A DNA stretch of 64,000 bases from Bacteroidota bacterium. Its GTDB lineage: Bacteria; Bacteroidota; Ignavibacteria; UBA10030; UBA6906. The translations under genes and the position numbers were made by a program. Location of the stretch: assembly GCA_030835135.1 (NCBI GenBank), contig JAUQWO010000050.1:1-64000 (forward strand), read 5' to 3'. Under the pieces are notes generated by a model that searched no databases, was not told where the DNA came from, and saw only the letters and a list, made by a program, of their open reading frames with translations. Positions 36,739-46,049 of this stretch are shown here, in pieces (the stretch's first letter is position 1; each line of letters begins with the position of its first letter).

Positions 36739-37931
36739 GGATCGCCTACTTTGACACCATCGCCGGCATCGCCGGCGACATGACCATGGCCTCGCTGATC
36801 GCCGCCGGGGTCTCCTTCGACGAGCTCGTCGGGGAACTGAAGAAACTCGATCTGCAGGGGTTTGAACTGACCGCGCAGCACGTGCGCCGGAGCGCGATCG
36901 ACGCAGTGCACTGCGACGTGGTGATCACTCAGGCCCCGCACTACCATCGTCACCTGAAGGACATCCTGGCGATCATCGGCAACTCGTCGCTGACCCCCGC
37001 CGTGAAGGAACGCGCCTCGGCGATCTTCACGGTGCTCGGACACGCGGAAGCGAAGGTGCACAACACCACGATCGAAAAGATCCACTTCCATGAAGTGGGC
37101 GCGCTGGATTCCATCGTGGATATTGTCGGCACGTGCATCTGCCTGGAGATGCTCGGGATCGAGGCCGTGTACTCATCGCCCGTCCGCCTGGGCAGCGGTG
37201 GCATCGTCAAGACCCAGCACGGCATGATGCCCACACCGGCACCGGCCACCGCGGAGGTCCTGCGCGACTATCCCGTCGTCCTAACGTCCATCCCGGAAGA
37301 GCTCACGACACCCACCGGTGCGGCGATCATCAAGGCGCTGTCACGCGGGGTCCTGACCGACGAGCCGATCCGGATCCGGTCCGTCGGCTATGGTGCCGGC
37401 ACGAAGGAGTTCGAAGGCATCCCCAATCTCCTGCGGGTGGTGGTGGGCGAACTGGCCGACGATCACCTGCGTGATGGTTCAGTGGTACTCGAGACCAACA
37501 TCGACGACATGAATCCCCAGCTGTATCCATATGTCATCGACCGCCTCCTCGCCGCGGGCGCACACGATGCCTATCTCATCCCGGTGGTCATGAAGAAGGG
37601 CCGCCCGGGCATCCTGCTGTCAGTCCTCACGGACCCCGCCCGCACCGAAGAGATCGCCCATGTGATCTTCCGGGAGACGTCGTCCATTGGCCTCCGCGTC
37701 CAGACCGTCGGACGGAGGAAGCTCTCCCGTATCGCGCTCGTCGCAACGACCTCTCTCGGGCCGGTCAAAGCGAAGGCCGTGCAGCGCGACGGCGCAACGG
37801 TGGTCACGGCTGAATATGAAGAATGCAAACGCATCGCTGCCGAGCGGAACATGCCGCTCGCGGACGTGATGCGGATCATCAACACGGAACTCCGCTCATC
37901 AACGCCCACTTTTGAGGAGCCACACCCATGA
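36735..37931 (+). CDS. larC: Nickel-pincer cofactor biosynthesis protein LarC
   Basis: The protein is 398 aa, the full LarC length. LarC is a CTP-dependent cyclometallase that inserts nickel into the pyridinium dithiocarboxylate precursor to make the cofactor of lactate racemase and related enzymes. Recognised by GIAGDMTMASLI at the N-terminus, IHFHEVGALDSIVDI, and the late ETNIDDMNPQLYPY. larB, larE and larA are not in the window. The gene overlaps waaA and the M49-like gene by ATGA on both sides. Confidence 0.93.
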   Translation: MRIAYFDTIAGIAGDMTMASLIAAGVSFDELVGELKKLDLQGFELTAQHVRRSAIDAVHCDVVITQAPHYHRHLKDILAIIGNSSLTPAVKERASAIFTVLGHAEAKVHNTTIEKIHFHEVGALDSIVDIVGTCICLEMLGIEAVYSSPVRLGSGGIVKTQHGMMPTPAPATAEVLRDYPVVLTSIPEELTTPTGAAIIKALSRGVLTDEPIRIRSVGYGAGTKEFEGIPNLLRVVVGELADDHLRDGSVVLETNIDDMNPQLYPYVIDRLLAAGAHDAYLIPVVMKKGRPGILLSVLTDPARTEEIAHVIFRETSSIGLRVQTVGRRKLSRIALVATTSLGPVKAKAVQRDGATVVTAEYEECKRIAAERNMPLADVMRIINTELRSSTPTFEEPHP

Positions 37932-39583
37932 TGTTCTCAAAGACGCTCACAGGCCTGGTGTTGGCCGGACTCGTGTCATTCTCCTGCACCTCACATCAGG
38001 ATCAGAAGGCCATGGACCCACTCGCAGACAAGGCGGCGCGGTTCGTTGCCGCCCCCATCACCAGCGATACCACCCGCCTCTCCCCCGGCAACCGCGAAGC
38101 ACTCCGGCTGCTGATCGAGGCGGCCCGGGTGATGGACACCCTCTACCGCCGCCAGGTCTGGAGCGGGAATGAATCGCTCCTGAAGAAGCTCGAGCAGGAC
38201 ACCACACCGGCAGGCAAGAGCCGGCTCGCATACTTCCTCATCAATCAGAGTCCGTGGTCGCAGCTGGACCACAATGAGCCGTTCATCGATGGGGTGCCCA
38301 GCCCCCGCCCGCCAATGGCGAATTTCTATCCCGAAGACATGACCAAAGAAGAATTCCAGACCTGGCTGACGCGGCTTCCGGAAGCCGAGCAGAAGCAGGC
38401 AACGGGATTCTTCACCGTCATCCGCCGCAACGCCGACAGCTCACTGAAGATCGTCCCGTACAATGTGGAATATGCCGAGGAGCTCGGCCGCGCCGCGCAA
38501 CTCCTGCGGACTGCCGCCACCGCAACGGACAATGCCTCACTGAAGAGCTACCTGCTCACGCGTGCCGACGCCTTCCTGAGCAACGAGTACTATGACAGCG
38601 ATGTCGCATGGATGGACCTCGACAGCCCGATCGATGTGACCATCGGGCCATACGAGGTCTACATGGATGATCTCTTCAATTATAAGGCCGCGTTCGAAGC
38701 GTTCATCACCCTGCGCAATGATGAAGAGACCGCAAAGCTCGCGATGTTCTCCGGGCTGCTCCAGGACATCGAGAACAACCTGCCGATCGACCCGAAGTAC
38801 CGGAATCCAAAGCTGGGTGCCCTTGCTCCGATCCGCGTCGTCGACGAAGTGATGACCGGCGGCGAGTCGCGTGCCGGCGTGCAGACCGCGGCATTCAATC
38901 TCCCCAACGACGAACGCGTGACGGCCGAGAAGGGGAGCAAGCGCGTCATGCTGAAGAATGTGCAGGAGGCGAAGTTCACGAAGATCCTCACGCCCCTCGC
39001 CGCCATCGTCCTCGGCCCGTCCCAGAAGGACTCCCTCGCATTCGAGCCGTTCTTCACGCATATTCTCGCCCACGAACTCATGCATGGCCTCGGGCCCCAC
39101 AGCATCGTGGTCGACGGCAAAAAGACCACGGTGCGCCAGGCGATGAAGGAGCTCAGCTCCGCATTCGAAGAGGCGAAAGCCGATATTTCTGCTTTGTGGT
39201 CGCTGCAGTACCTCATGGACAAGGGGGCGATCGACCGCTCCGCCGAGCATCAGATGTACATCACGTACCTCGCCGGCGTGTTCCGGTCGGTACGGTTCGG
39301 CATCAAAGAGGCCCACGGCCGCGGCATGGCGTTCCAGTTCAATTATCTGTCTGATGCGGGAGGGTTCGCGTATGACGAAGCCTCCGGTACCTTCACCGTC
39401 GACATGCAGAAGATCAAACCGGCCGTGCGCGACCTGACGGCCCTCATCATGACCGTGCAGGCCGAAGGCAACTACGCGAAGGCGAACGAACTCCTCGAGA
39501 GATATGCGGTGATGCGTCCGCCGATGGAGAAGGCCCTGAAGAAGCTCGAAGCGATCCCGGTGGATATCGTGCCCGTGTTCTGA
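37928..39583 (+). CDS. M49-like (dipeptidyl peptidase III-type) metallopeptidase, lipoprotein
   Basis: The protein is 551 aa. The lipobox VSFSC has Cys20. A zinc motif HELMH lies at 382-386 and a second motif EEAKAD at 414-419, the counterpart of EECRAE in dipeptidyl peptidase III. True M49 enzymes have a longer HExxGH motif; here it is a plain HExxH followed by GLGPH. I read it as a periplasmic peptidase of an M49-like branch, with substrate unknown. The start overlaps larC by ATGA, with GAGGAG upstream. Confidence 0.75.
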   Translation: MMFSKTLTGLVLAGLVSFSCTSHQDQKAMDPLADKAARFVAAPITSDTTRLSPGNREALRLLIEAARVMDTLYRRQVWSGNESLLKKLEQDTTPAGKSRLAYFLINQSPWSQLDHNEPFIDGVPSPRPPMANFYPEDMTKEEFQTWLTRLPEAEQKQATGFFTVIRRNADSSLKIVPYNVEYAEELGRAAQLLRTAATATDNASLKSYLLTRADAFLSNEYYDSDVAWMDLDSPIDVTIGPYEVYMDDLFNYKAAFEAFITLRNDEETAKLAMFSGLLQDIENNLPIDPKYRNPKLGALAPIRVVDEVMTGGESRAGVQTAAFNLPNDERVTAEKGSKRVMLKNVQEAKFTKILTPLAAIVLGPSQKDSLAFEPFFTHILAHELMHGLGPHSIVVDGKKTTVRQAMKELSSAFEEAKADISALWSLQYLMDKGAIDRSAEHQMYITYLAGVFRSVRFGIKEAHGRGMAFQFNYLSDAGGFAYDEASGTFTVDMQKIKPAVRDLTALIMTVQAEGNYAKANELLERYAVMRPPMEKALKKLEAIPVDIVPVF

Positions 39584-39588
39584 ACCCC

Positions 39589-39688
39589 GTAGGGGCGGAC
39601 CGTCCAACATGCACCATCCGTGTAGGGGCGGTGCATCAACGACCATCCAACGCGCACCATCCGTGTAGGGGCGGTGCATGCACCGCCC
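39589..39688. repeat. GTAGGGGCG repeat cluster with terminal palindrome
   Basis: GTAGGGGCGG occurs at 39589, 39622 and 39665. A perfect 26-bp direct repeat covers 39611-39636 and 39654-39679 (offset 43 bp). The last copy closes into the palindrome GGCGGTGCATGCACCGCC (39670-39687). There is no reading frame of interest. See the related elements at 40500, 40545, 54479 and 56058. Confidence 0.85.
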
Positions 39689-39722
39689 TGCGTTGGTTTG
39701 TACAACAAGCCCCACGCATCAC

Positions 39723-40499
39723 ATGAGAACCTCCATGCTTACGAACTCCATCGTCCTCATCACCGGTGCCAGTAGCGGCATCGGAGAAGCATGCGCCCAC
39801 CTGTTCGCCCGCGAAGGGTGCGCGCTGATCCTCGCCGCACGGCGCATGGACCGCATCAGCGCAATTGCCAGCGAACTGCGCACGGCGCATGGCATCCGCA
39901 CCCTCACTATCGAACTTGATGTCCGGAGCCGGAATGCGGTGGAAGCTGCCATCGCCAATCTCCCCGGCGACTGGGCATCGATCGATATCCTCGTGAACAA
40001 CGCCGGGCTCTCGCGCGGTCTGGGCAAGCTGCACGAGGCCCAGGTGGAGGATTGGGAGGAGATGATCGATACGAATGTGAAGGGGCTCCTCTACGTGTCG
40101 CGTGCCGTGGTCCCTGGTATGGTCGAGCGCCACCGTGGACACGTCATCAACATCAGCTCCATTGCGGCACACCAGACGTACCCCGGCGGCAACGTCTACT
40201 GCGGCAGCAAGGCCGCCGTCCGGGCCATCACCGAAGGCCTCAAGATGGACCTGCTGGGCACGGGGGTCCGAGTCTGCGCCATCGCCCCGGGCATGGTGGA
40301 GACCGAATTCAGCGTGGTGCGATTCCACGGCGACGAGCAACGGGCGGCAAAGACCTACGAGAACATGAAGCCGCTCACGGCCACCGACATCGCGGAGATC
40401 GTCCTGTTCGCCGCTACGCGACCTGCCCATGTCGATCTGCCGGAGATCATCGTCATGCCGGTGGACCAGGCATCGGTCTACCACGTCCACCGGGGGTGA
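39723..40499 (+). CDS. Short-chain dehydrogenase (YdfG-like)
   Basis: The protein is 258 aa, a classical SDR. The NADP motif GASSGIGE is followed by AARRMDR, the structural NNAG, catalytic Ser in NISSIAA and YCGSKAA (YxxxK). It is most like YdfG-type 3-hydroxy acid or serine dehydrogenases. ATG 39723 is used; ATG 39735 is equally possible and neither has a strong ribosome site. It is flanked on both sides by palindromic repeats. Confidence 0.88.
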   Translation: MRTSMLTNSIVLITGASSGIGEACAHLFAREGCALILAARRMDRISAIASELRTAHGIRTLTIELDVRSRNAVEAAIANLPGDWASIDILVNNAGLSRGLGKLHEAQVEDWEEMIDTNVKGLLYVSRAVVPGMVERHRGHVINISSIAAHQTYPGGNVYCGSKAAVRAITEGLKMDLLGTGVRVCAIAPGMVETEFSVVRFHGDEQRAAKTYENMKPLTATDIAEIVLFAATRPAHVDLPEIIVMPVDQASVYHVHRG

Positions 40500-40518
40500 G
40501 GGGCGATCACGCCGCCCC
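40500..40518. repeat. GGGGCG...CGCCCC hairpin after the SDR gene
   Basis: A 6-bp stem (40500-40505 with 40513-40518) and 7-nt loop directly follow the SDR stop codon. No T tract follows. It shares its outer arms with the dispersed palindromes. Confidence 0.5.
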
Positions 40519-40544
40519 GGCGCGGCGGACACACATATGCTCTT

Positions 40545-40577
40545 GCAGGGGCGGTCCCGTTTGCGCCACCGCCCCCA
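40545..40577. repeat. Dispersed palindromic element, diverged copy
   Basis: GCAGGGGCGGT (40545-40555) and ACCGCCCC (40568-40575) form an 8-bp stem around a 12-nt loop. It is a shorter relative of the copy at 39665. Confidence 0.6.
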
Positions 40578-40629
40578 CGACGATATCACCGAACTCATCG
40601 TTGCACGGCGGCCGCTTCACCAGGGACCT

Positions 40630-40902
40630 ATGACAGACATCTTGTTGTTCAACGACGCAAACCTCGCCGCGCAGGTGGCTACCGCCCCCTTCACGCTGGG
40701 CTTCTTCACGCTGCGCTTCTATGCCGAGAACGGCAAACCGGTGAACCGCGTCACGCCCGCCGTGGAGGAATTCTATCTGTATCCTTCCGGCGGCACCTTG
40801 CGGGATTCCTCCTTCAACCTTATCTTCTACGATTCGCGCTACGATACCTACAGAGGGTTCCAATTGCCCCACATGCGCACCACCGAGACCGGCCACCCAT
40901 GA
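40630..40902 (+). CDS. Small hypothetical protein upstream of murB
   Basis: The protein is 90 aa. I do not recognise a family. It is a compact, aromatic-rich cytoplasmic-type sequence (TLGFFTLRFYAENGKPVNRV; SSFNLIFYDSRYDTYRGFQ). Acceptance rests on its ATGA overlap with murB and on codon use like its neighbours. The ATG at 40630 lies just after the repeat element. Confidence 0.6.
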   Translation: MTDILLFNDANLAAQVATAPFTLGFFTLRFYAENGKPVNRVTPAVEEFYLYPSGGTLRDSSFNLIFYDSRYDTYRGFQLPHMRTTETGHP

Positions 40903-41984
40903 CGGCTGCTCCGGCGATCCTCGAGAACTACCCCCTTGCATCGCTGACCACCATCGGCCTCGGCGGAACGGCGCGGCACTTCGCCATGTGTGCATCGGTC
41001 GACGAATGCCGTGCGGCGATCGAATTCGCACGTACCCGCCGCCTCCCCATCCATATCCTCGGCGGAGGAAGCAATACCATCTTTCTCGATGAGGGCTTCC
41101 CCGGTCTGGTCATCCAGGTGTTCATCTCCGGCCTCACGGTCCTCGACATTCAGGGAGGCGTCGTGCTCGACGTCGGTGCGGGCGAACTGTGGGACGATGT
41201 CGTGACAAGCGCGATCGCCCGTGGCTTCGGCGGCATCGAATGCCTCGCGGGCATTCCCGGCACCGTCGGCGCGGCGCCCATCCAGAACATCGGCGCGTAC
41301 GGACAGGAAGTGCGCGAGACCATCACACGGGTCGATGCCATCGAACTGGACACCCTGGAGGAACGGCGGTTTGCAGGCAGCGAATGCGGCTTCGGCTACC
41401 GCACCAGCAGGTTCAAGGATGCCGATCGCGGACGGTTCCTGATCACAGGAGTTTCCTTCCAGCTGCAACCGGAAGCCCGTCCGGTCCTCCGCTATCCTGA
41501 GCTCGCCAAAGCGGTGGCCGCCGACGGACCGATGACCGATCTTGCGCCGGGACAACCCGCTCTGGGCCGTGTGCGGAAGACGGTACTGCGCCTGCGCCGC
41601 GCCAAGGGCATGGTCGTGGATCCCGCGGACAGCGAAAGCCGTTCCGCAGGATCCTTCTTCATGAACCCGTTCGTGTCGCCGGAAAAATTCTCCGACATCC
41701 AGAAGCGGTGGACCGGCGAAGGGAACACCGAGCCGATCCCCTACTATCAGAGCACCGGTGGCGTGAAGGTCCCCGCTGCCTGGCTTGTGGAACATGCCGG
41801 CTTCCCCCGTGGCACCCGACGCGGGAACGTCGGCGTGTCAACCAGGCATGCCCTCGCACTCGTGAATCGCGGCGGCACGACCCGGGATCTCCTCGCACTG
41901 GCAACGGAGATCCAGGACGCCGTCTCCCGCACCTTCGGGATCTTCCTCGCGATCGAACCCGTCGTCGTTTCACCGGAGCCCTGA
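40899..41984 (+). CDS. murB: UDP-N-acetylenolpyruvoylglucosamine reductase
   Basis: The protein is 361 aa, type I MurB. It reduces UDP-GlcNAc-enolpyruvate to UDP-MurNAc with NADPH and FAD in peptidoglycan synthesis. Visible motifs are ILGGGSNTIF and GIPGTVGAAPIQNIGAYGQEV (FAD binding), YRTSRFK, and SAGSFFMNP with the catalytic serine. The start overlaps the small upstream gene by ATGA, and the HAD gene follows 4 bp downstream. Confidence 0.95.
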   Translation: MTAAPAILENYPLASLTTIGLGGTARHFAMCASVDECRAAIEFARTRRLPIHILGGGSNTIFLDEGFPGLVIQVFISGLTVLDIQGGVVLDVGAGELWDDVVTSAIARGFGGIECLAGIPGTVGAAPIQNIGAYGQEVRETITRVDAIELDTLEERRFAGSECGFGYRTSRFKDADRGRFLITGVSFQLQPEARPVLRYPELAKAVAADGPMTDLAPGQPALGRVRKTVLRLRRAKGMVVDPADSESRSAGSFFMNPFVSPEKFSDIQKRWTGEGNTEPIPYYQSTGGVKVPAAWLVEHAGFPRGTRRGNVGVSTRHALALVNRGGTTRDLLALATEIQDAVSRTFGIFLAIEPVVVSPEP

Positions 41985-41988
41985 CCGC

Positions 41989-42594
41989 ATGATCCAGGCC
42001 ATCATCTACGATTTCGGGAACGTGCTCTGTTCGTTCCGCGTGACCTCATTCTTCGAACATCTGGCTCGCCGCAGCACGTGCACGGTGGATCAACTCATGG
42101 GATTGATGCCCGAGATCTCCCACCTTGCCATCGAGTACGAATCGGGTCGGATGACTTCACAGGAATTCTTCCGGGACTTTTCACTCCTCGCACGGATCTC
42201 CATCACCGAAGAGGCGTTCATCCTTTCGTACACCGACATCTTCACACCGATCGACGGAACGCTCGAGACGATCCGGCGGCTCACAGGCAGGTACCGCCTC
42301 GGCCTCCTGTCGAATACGAACGAGTGGCACTTCATCCACTCCATCCGGCCGCTCGCGGTGTTTCCCCTGTTCGATGCCGTGACCCTCTCCTATGAAGTGG
42401 GCGCCATGAAACCGGCCGCGCCGATCTACCAGGACATGCTGAACAAGATCGGCGTTCCCGCGGATGCATGCGTGTACTTCGACGACATTCAGGAGAACGT
42501 GGATGCAGGCGTACGGGCGGGCATGCATGCCCGGCTCTTCACGACCGCGGAAGCGATGCAGGCCGACCTCGCCGCGCTGGACGTGATCGTCTGA
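41989..42594 (+). CDS. HAD-family hydrolase
   Basis: The protein is 201 aa. Motif I is YDFGNVL with nucleophile Asp8, where the second Asp is Gly as in YihX-type members. Motif II is LLSNTNEWH, motif III Lys is in MKPAAPIY and motif IV is YFDDIQENV. The alpha-helical cap is of the C1 type. It is probably a sugar or nucleotide phosphatase. It is likely cotranscribed with murB. Confidence 0.88.
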   Translation: MIQAIIYDFGNVLCSFRVTSFFEHLARRSTCTVDQLMGLMPEISHLAIEYESGRMTSQEFFRDFSLLARISITEEAFILSYTDIFTPIDGTLETIRRLTGRYRLGLLSNTNEWHFIHSIRPLAVFPLFDAVTLSYEVGAMKPAAPIYQDMLNKIGVPADACVYFDDIQENVDAGVRAGMHARLFTTAEAMQADLAALDVIV

Positions 42595-42661
42595 AGGAGT
42601 GGAACCCCGCTCCCCGACCGGCTGTTCCATAGTGTACAACAACCGGAAAAAGGAGTATAGT

Positions 42662-43045
42662 ATGTCCAAACTTTCTATCGTGACCGGCATCATTCTCACG
42701 GCCCTCGGCCTGGGAGGGTACGCGTTCAGTGGCGCCGTCAGCCCGACGGCCCTCATCCCCGCGGGATTCGGGGTCCTCTTCATCGTGTTCGGACTCCTCG
42801 CGCGCAAGGAGTCGATGCGCCGTCATGCGATGCATGGCGCCGCGCTCCTGTCCATCCTCGGCATCATCGGGTCATTCAAAGGGACCATCGCCGCCGTCAC
42901 GCTGCTCGGTGGAGGCGTCGTGGATCGGCCGCAGGCCGCCATCGCGCAGGCCATCATGGCGGTGACCTGTTCCGTCTTCTTGTTGCTGGCGATCCGTTCA
43001 TTCGTCAATGCGCGACTGAAACCCGCGCCTCAGCAGAATCCATAA
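42662..43045 (+). CDS. Small four-TM membrane protein
   Basis: The protein is 127 aa with four hydrophobic segments (about 5-24, 30-47, 58-75 and 95-115). I recognise no domain. Start at ATG 42662 is supported by AAAAAGGAG upstream; the longer frame to 42599 lacks one. The cupin gene follows 10 bp downstream. Confidence 0.75.
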   Translation: MSKLSIVTGIILTALGLGGYAFSGAVSPTALIPAGFGVLFIVFGLLARKESMRRHAMHGAALLSILGIIGSFKGTIAAVTLLGGGVVDRPQAAIAQAIMAVTCSVFLLLAIRSFVNARLKPAPQQNP

Positions 43046-43055
43046 GGACCATCCC

Positions 43056-43418
43056 ATGCCCCGACTGCTTGCCAAACCGTCCATCATCAGCGCCGCAGGC
43101 AACAAACCCAAGATCATCCGCGAGGTCTTTGGCCGCGTGAACTCAGGGGATGCGGGCGTCAGCATCGCCCACATGACCAGCCCCGAAGGATGGGTGGAGC
43201 CGGGGCAGACCCCGCAGTTCGACGAGTATACGTATGTCCTCCAGGGCACGCTGCGCGTCGAACATCACGGTGGGACTCTCGAGGTGCAGGCGGGACAGGG
43301 GATCCACACCGCGAAGGGCGAGTGGATCCGCTACAGCTCGCCGGCACCGGGCGGCGCGGAGTACATCGCCGTCTGCATGCCCGCGTTCTCACCGGACACG
43401 GTGCGGCGGGACTCCTGA
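43056..43418 (+). CDS. Cupin-domain protein
   Basis: The protein is 120 aa, a single cupin fold. Motif 1 is degenerate (PGQTPQFDEYTYVLQGTLRV), with few of the usual His ligands, and motif 2 is GQGIHTAKGEWIRY. It may be a metal-poor or non-enzymatic cupin. It is the last gene before a terminator. Confidence 0.8.
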   Translation: MPRLLAKPSIISAAGNKPKIIREVFGRVNSGDAGVSIAHMTSPEGWVEPGQTPQFDEYTYVLQGTLRVEHHGGTLEVQAGQGIHTAKGEWIRYSSPAPGGAEYIAVCMPAFSPDTVRRDS

Positions 43419-43429
43419 CGTACCGATCG

Positions 43430-43466
43430 ACGGGCAGGGTGCGCTTGCACTCCTGCCCGTTTCTGT
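43430..43466 (+). terminator. Terminator after the cupin gene
   Basis: ACGGGCAG (43430-43437) pairs with CTGCCCGT (43453-43460), and an inner GTGC/GCAC pairing closes the loop. TTCTGTT follows. priA starts only 14 bp later. Confidence 0.7.
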
Positions 43467-43479
43467 TGATATTTCCTTC

Positions 43480-46008
43480 ATGCCCCACTACGCCGACGTC
43501 GCCATCCCCACCGGTGTCGACAAGACATTCACGTATCTGATCCCCGATCCCCTCGTCCCTGCTGCCCGGGCCGGCGTGCGCGTGCTCGTCCCCTTCGGCA
43601 AGAAGACCATCGTCGGAATCATCGTGTCGCTGCCCGCAAGCACGAACCTCCCGCACGTTCGCCCCATCACCGATATTCTCGATGCTTCGCCGGTGCTGCA
43701 GGACCACCTGCTCCAACTGTGCTCCTGGATGAGCCACTATTACATGGCACCCATGGGCGATATCGTCCGGGCGGCCATGCCGGCCGGCCTCGGTCAATCC
43801 AGCAAACGCCGCGTCAGCCTCAACGTTCCCACGGATGATCCACGGCTCGCGGATGCCCGCAAGCGGTCACCGAAACGTGGGAAACTGTTCGATCTGCTGA
43901 TCGCACAGGGACCGATGCTCGCCACCGAACTCCGGAAGAGGACGGGACTCAGCACCATCCATGCTGTGATCGCGGAGCTGGAACGGGAAGGCATCCTGAC
44001 CACCGAAGAGATCATACCCGGGCCGAAGGCCAGGGTAAAGGTCCGTGAGTTCATCGCAGTGGACGGACTCGACAGGGACACTCTGCAGAATGCGATCGAC
44101 GCACTCCCCGCCCGCCAGAAGAAGGCACGGGAATTCCTCACGGCACTCCTCGCACTCGCGGCGGGGTCGGACCGTGAAGTGGCGCTCCTCGATTTCATGA
44201 AGCGGACGCGCACGCCCAGCACAACGATCAAGCCATTCCTTGCGCAGGGAATGATCCCGGTCGTACGCCGGGAGGTGACCCGGCAGCAGGACTACGGTAC
44301 CGAAGCGAAGACGCTTGCCATCCGCCTCAATCCCGCCCAGGAAGCTGTACGCGCGAGGATCGCCGGTGCCCTGGATCAACACACATCGCACACATTCCTC
44401 CTCCACGGCGTCACGGGCTCCGGAAAGACCCAGGTCTACATCGAGGCTATCAAGCAGTGCGTGCACGCCGGCCGCACCGCGATCGTCCTCGTGCCCGAGA
44501 TATCTCTTACCCCCCAGATCGTCCGCCGCTTCAAAAGCCACTTCGGTGACAGTGTCCTCGTGGTCCATAGCCGGATGTCCGCCGGCGAACGCTACGATGT
44601 CTGGCGACTGGCACTCTCCGGGGCATGCCGTGTGGTGATCGGCCCGCGCTCCGCGGTCTTCGCTCCCGTGCAAAACCTCGGACTCATCGTGGTGGACGAG
44701 GAACATGAAGCGTCATACAAACAGTACGATGCCACGCCCCGCTACCATGCGCGCGATGTGGCCATCATGCGCGGGCGCTATGCCGGCGCGGTGGTGGTGC
44801 TGGGATCGGCGACCCCGTCGGTCGAGTCCTTCGCGAACGCACGGTCGGGCAAGTTCGAACTCCTCTCGCTGCCCGACCGCATCGACGATGCCGTGATGCC
44901 GGCGGTCCGTGTGATCGATATGACCCGGGAGCGGAAGCAGGTCTACACCGCAGCTAAAGAGGCACTCCCGTACGATCAGCGCGGCAAGATGAAGGAGTTC
45001 AAACACTCCTCGCTCTCCCGCGTCCTGCAGGAGAAGATCGCCGATCGGATCGCACGCAAAGAAGGGATCATCCTCCTGCAGAACCGACGGGGCTTCGCTC
45101 CCTTCGTGGAATGCCAGGAGTGCGGACACGTGGAGATGTGCGACAACTGCCATGTCTCCATGACGTATCACGCCACGAAGAAGCACCTGCGCTGCCACTA
45201 TTGCGGGCTCGTCCGACGGCCGGCGCTGCTCTGCCCCGGATGCGGCGGAGCGGATCTGCGCATGCACGGCATCGGCACACAACGCGTCGAAGAAGAGCTG
45301 CTCACACTCTTCCCCGATGCCCGCATCGTCCGCATGGACCTCGATACCACCGCGCGTCGCGGAGCCCACGACCGCATCCTGCGGCAATTCGGCGACCGGC
45401 AGGCTGACATCCTTCTCGGTACACAGATGGTCGCCAAAGGTCTCGACTTCCCCCACGTGACACTGGTCGGCGTGATCAGCGCCGACACGCAGATGCTGCT
45501 GCCGGACTTCCGCTCGTCGGAACGCACTTTCCAGCTTCTCACGCAGGTCGCAGGCCGTGCCGGCCGCAGTTCATTGCAGGGTGAGGTGATCGTCCAGACA
45601 TCCCAGCCCGGACACCGTACGCTCGTCCACCTGGTGGATCATGACTATCTCGCCTTCTTCGAGGAAGAGATCAAGGAGCGCGAGGAACTTTCGTATCCGC
45701 CGTTCTCCCGTCTCGGGCTGGTGGAAACGCGTGGAGAGAACGAGGAGGAGGTGCGCACGCTCGCGGAGCGCATCGGCGCGGCGTTGCACCACAACGCCCC
45801 ACCCTTCCAGGTCCTCGGCCCCGCCCCCGCCGTGATCGGCAAGATCAATAAGAACTTCCGGTGGCATATCGTGGTGAAGACATCCAAGACCATCGACCCG
45901 TCCGGCTCCCTCACCAATGCACGCCTGCGTCAGGCCGTGGACGCGGCGCAGAGTGCAGCACGTACGACACACATCATTGTGGATATCGATCCGGCGGGGA
46001 TCATGTAG
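43480..46008 (+). CDS. priA: Primosomal protein N' (replication restart helicase)
   Basis: The protein is 842 aa. An N-terminal 3'-DNA-binding domain (YADVAIPTGVDKTFTYLIP) and winged helix precede a helicase core with Walker A GVTGSGKTQ and DEEH box VVDEEHEASYKQ. Eight zinc-binding cysteines lie between QECGHVEMCDNC and LCPGCGG. GTQRVEEELLTLFP and VAGRAGR are conserved helicase segments. It reloads the replisome at stalled forks. ATG 43480 is chosen from family length and because the frame upstream belongs to a shadow of the cupin gene. Confidence 0.95.
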   Translation: MPHYADVAIPTGVDKTFTYLIPDPLVPAARAGVRVLVPFGKKTIVGIIVSLPASTNLPHVRPITDILDASPVLQDHLLQLCSWMSHYYMAPMGDIVRAAMPAGLGQSSKRRVSLNVPTDDPRLADARKRSPKRGKLFDLLIAQGPMLATELRKRTGLSTIHAVIAELEREGILTTEEIIPGPKARVKVREFIAVDGLDRDTLQNAIDALPARQKKAREFLTALLALAAGSDREVALLDFMKRTRTPSTTIKPFLAQGMIPVVRREVTRQQDYGTEAKTLAIRLNPAQEAVRARIAGALDQHTSHTFLLHGVTGSGKTQVYIEAIKQCVHAGRTAIVLVPEISLTPQIVRRFKSHFGDSVLVVHSRMSAGERYDVWRLALSGACRVVIGPRSAVFAPVQNLGLIVVDEEHEASYKQYDATPRYHARDVAIMRGRYAGAVVVLGSATPSVESFANARSGKFELLSLPDRIDDAVMPAVRVIDMTRERKQVYTAAKEALPYDQRGKMKEFKHSSLSRVLQEKIADRIARKEGIILLQNRRGFAPFVECQECGHVEMCDNCHVSMTYHATKKHLRCHYCGLVRRPALLCPGCGGADLRMHGIGTQRVEEELLTLFPDARIVRMDLDTTARRGAHDRILRQFGDRQADILLGTQMVAKGLDFPHVTLVGVISADTQMLLPDFRSSERTFQLLTQVAGRAGRSSLQGEVIVQTSQPGHRTLVHLVDHDYLAFFEEEIKEREELSYPPFSRLGLVETRGENEEEVRTLAERIGAALHHNAPPFQVLGPAPAVIGKINKNFRWHIVVKTSKTIDPSGSLTNARLRQAVDAAQSAARTTHIIVDIDPAGIM

Positions 46009-46049
46009 CCTGCATCCCGCGCGGAACCTCCCGCGTTCCGTCCGCGTTC

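Noticed and set aside
39589-39688. CRISPR-like short repeat cluster
   Set aside because: The units are unequal and the intervening sequence is itself repeated. There are no unique spacers and no cas genes.
46022-46040. CGGAAC/GTTCCG hairpin after priA as a terminator
   Set aside because: Only 6 bp of stem and no T tract, so termination is not supported.
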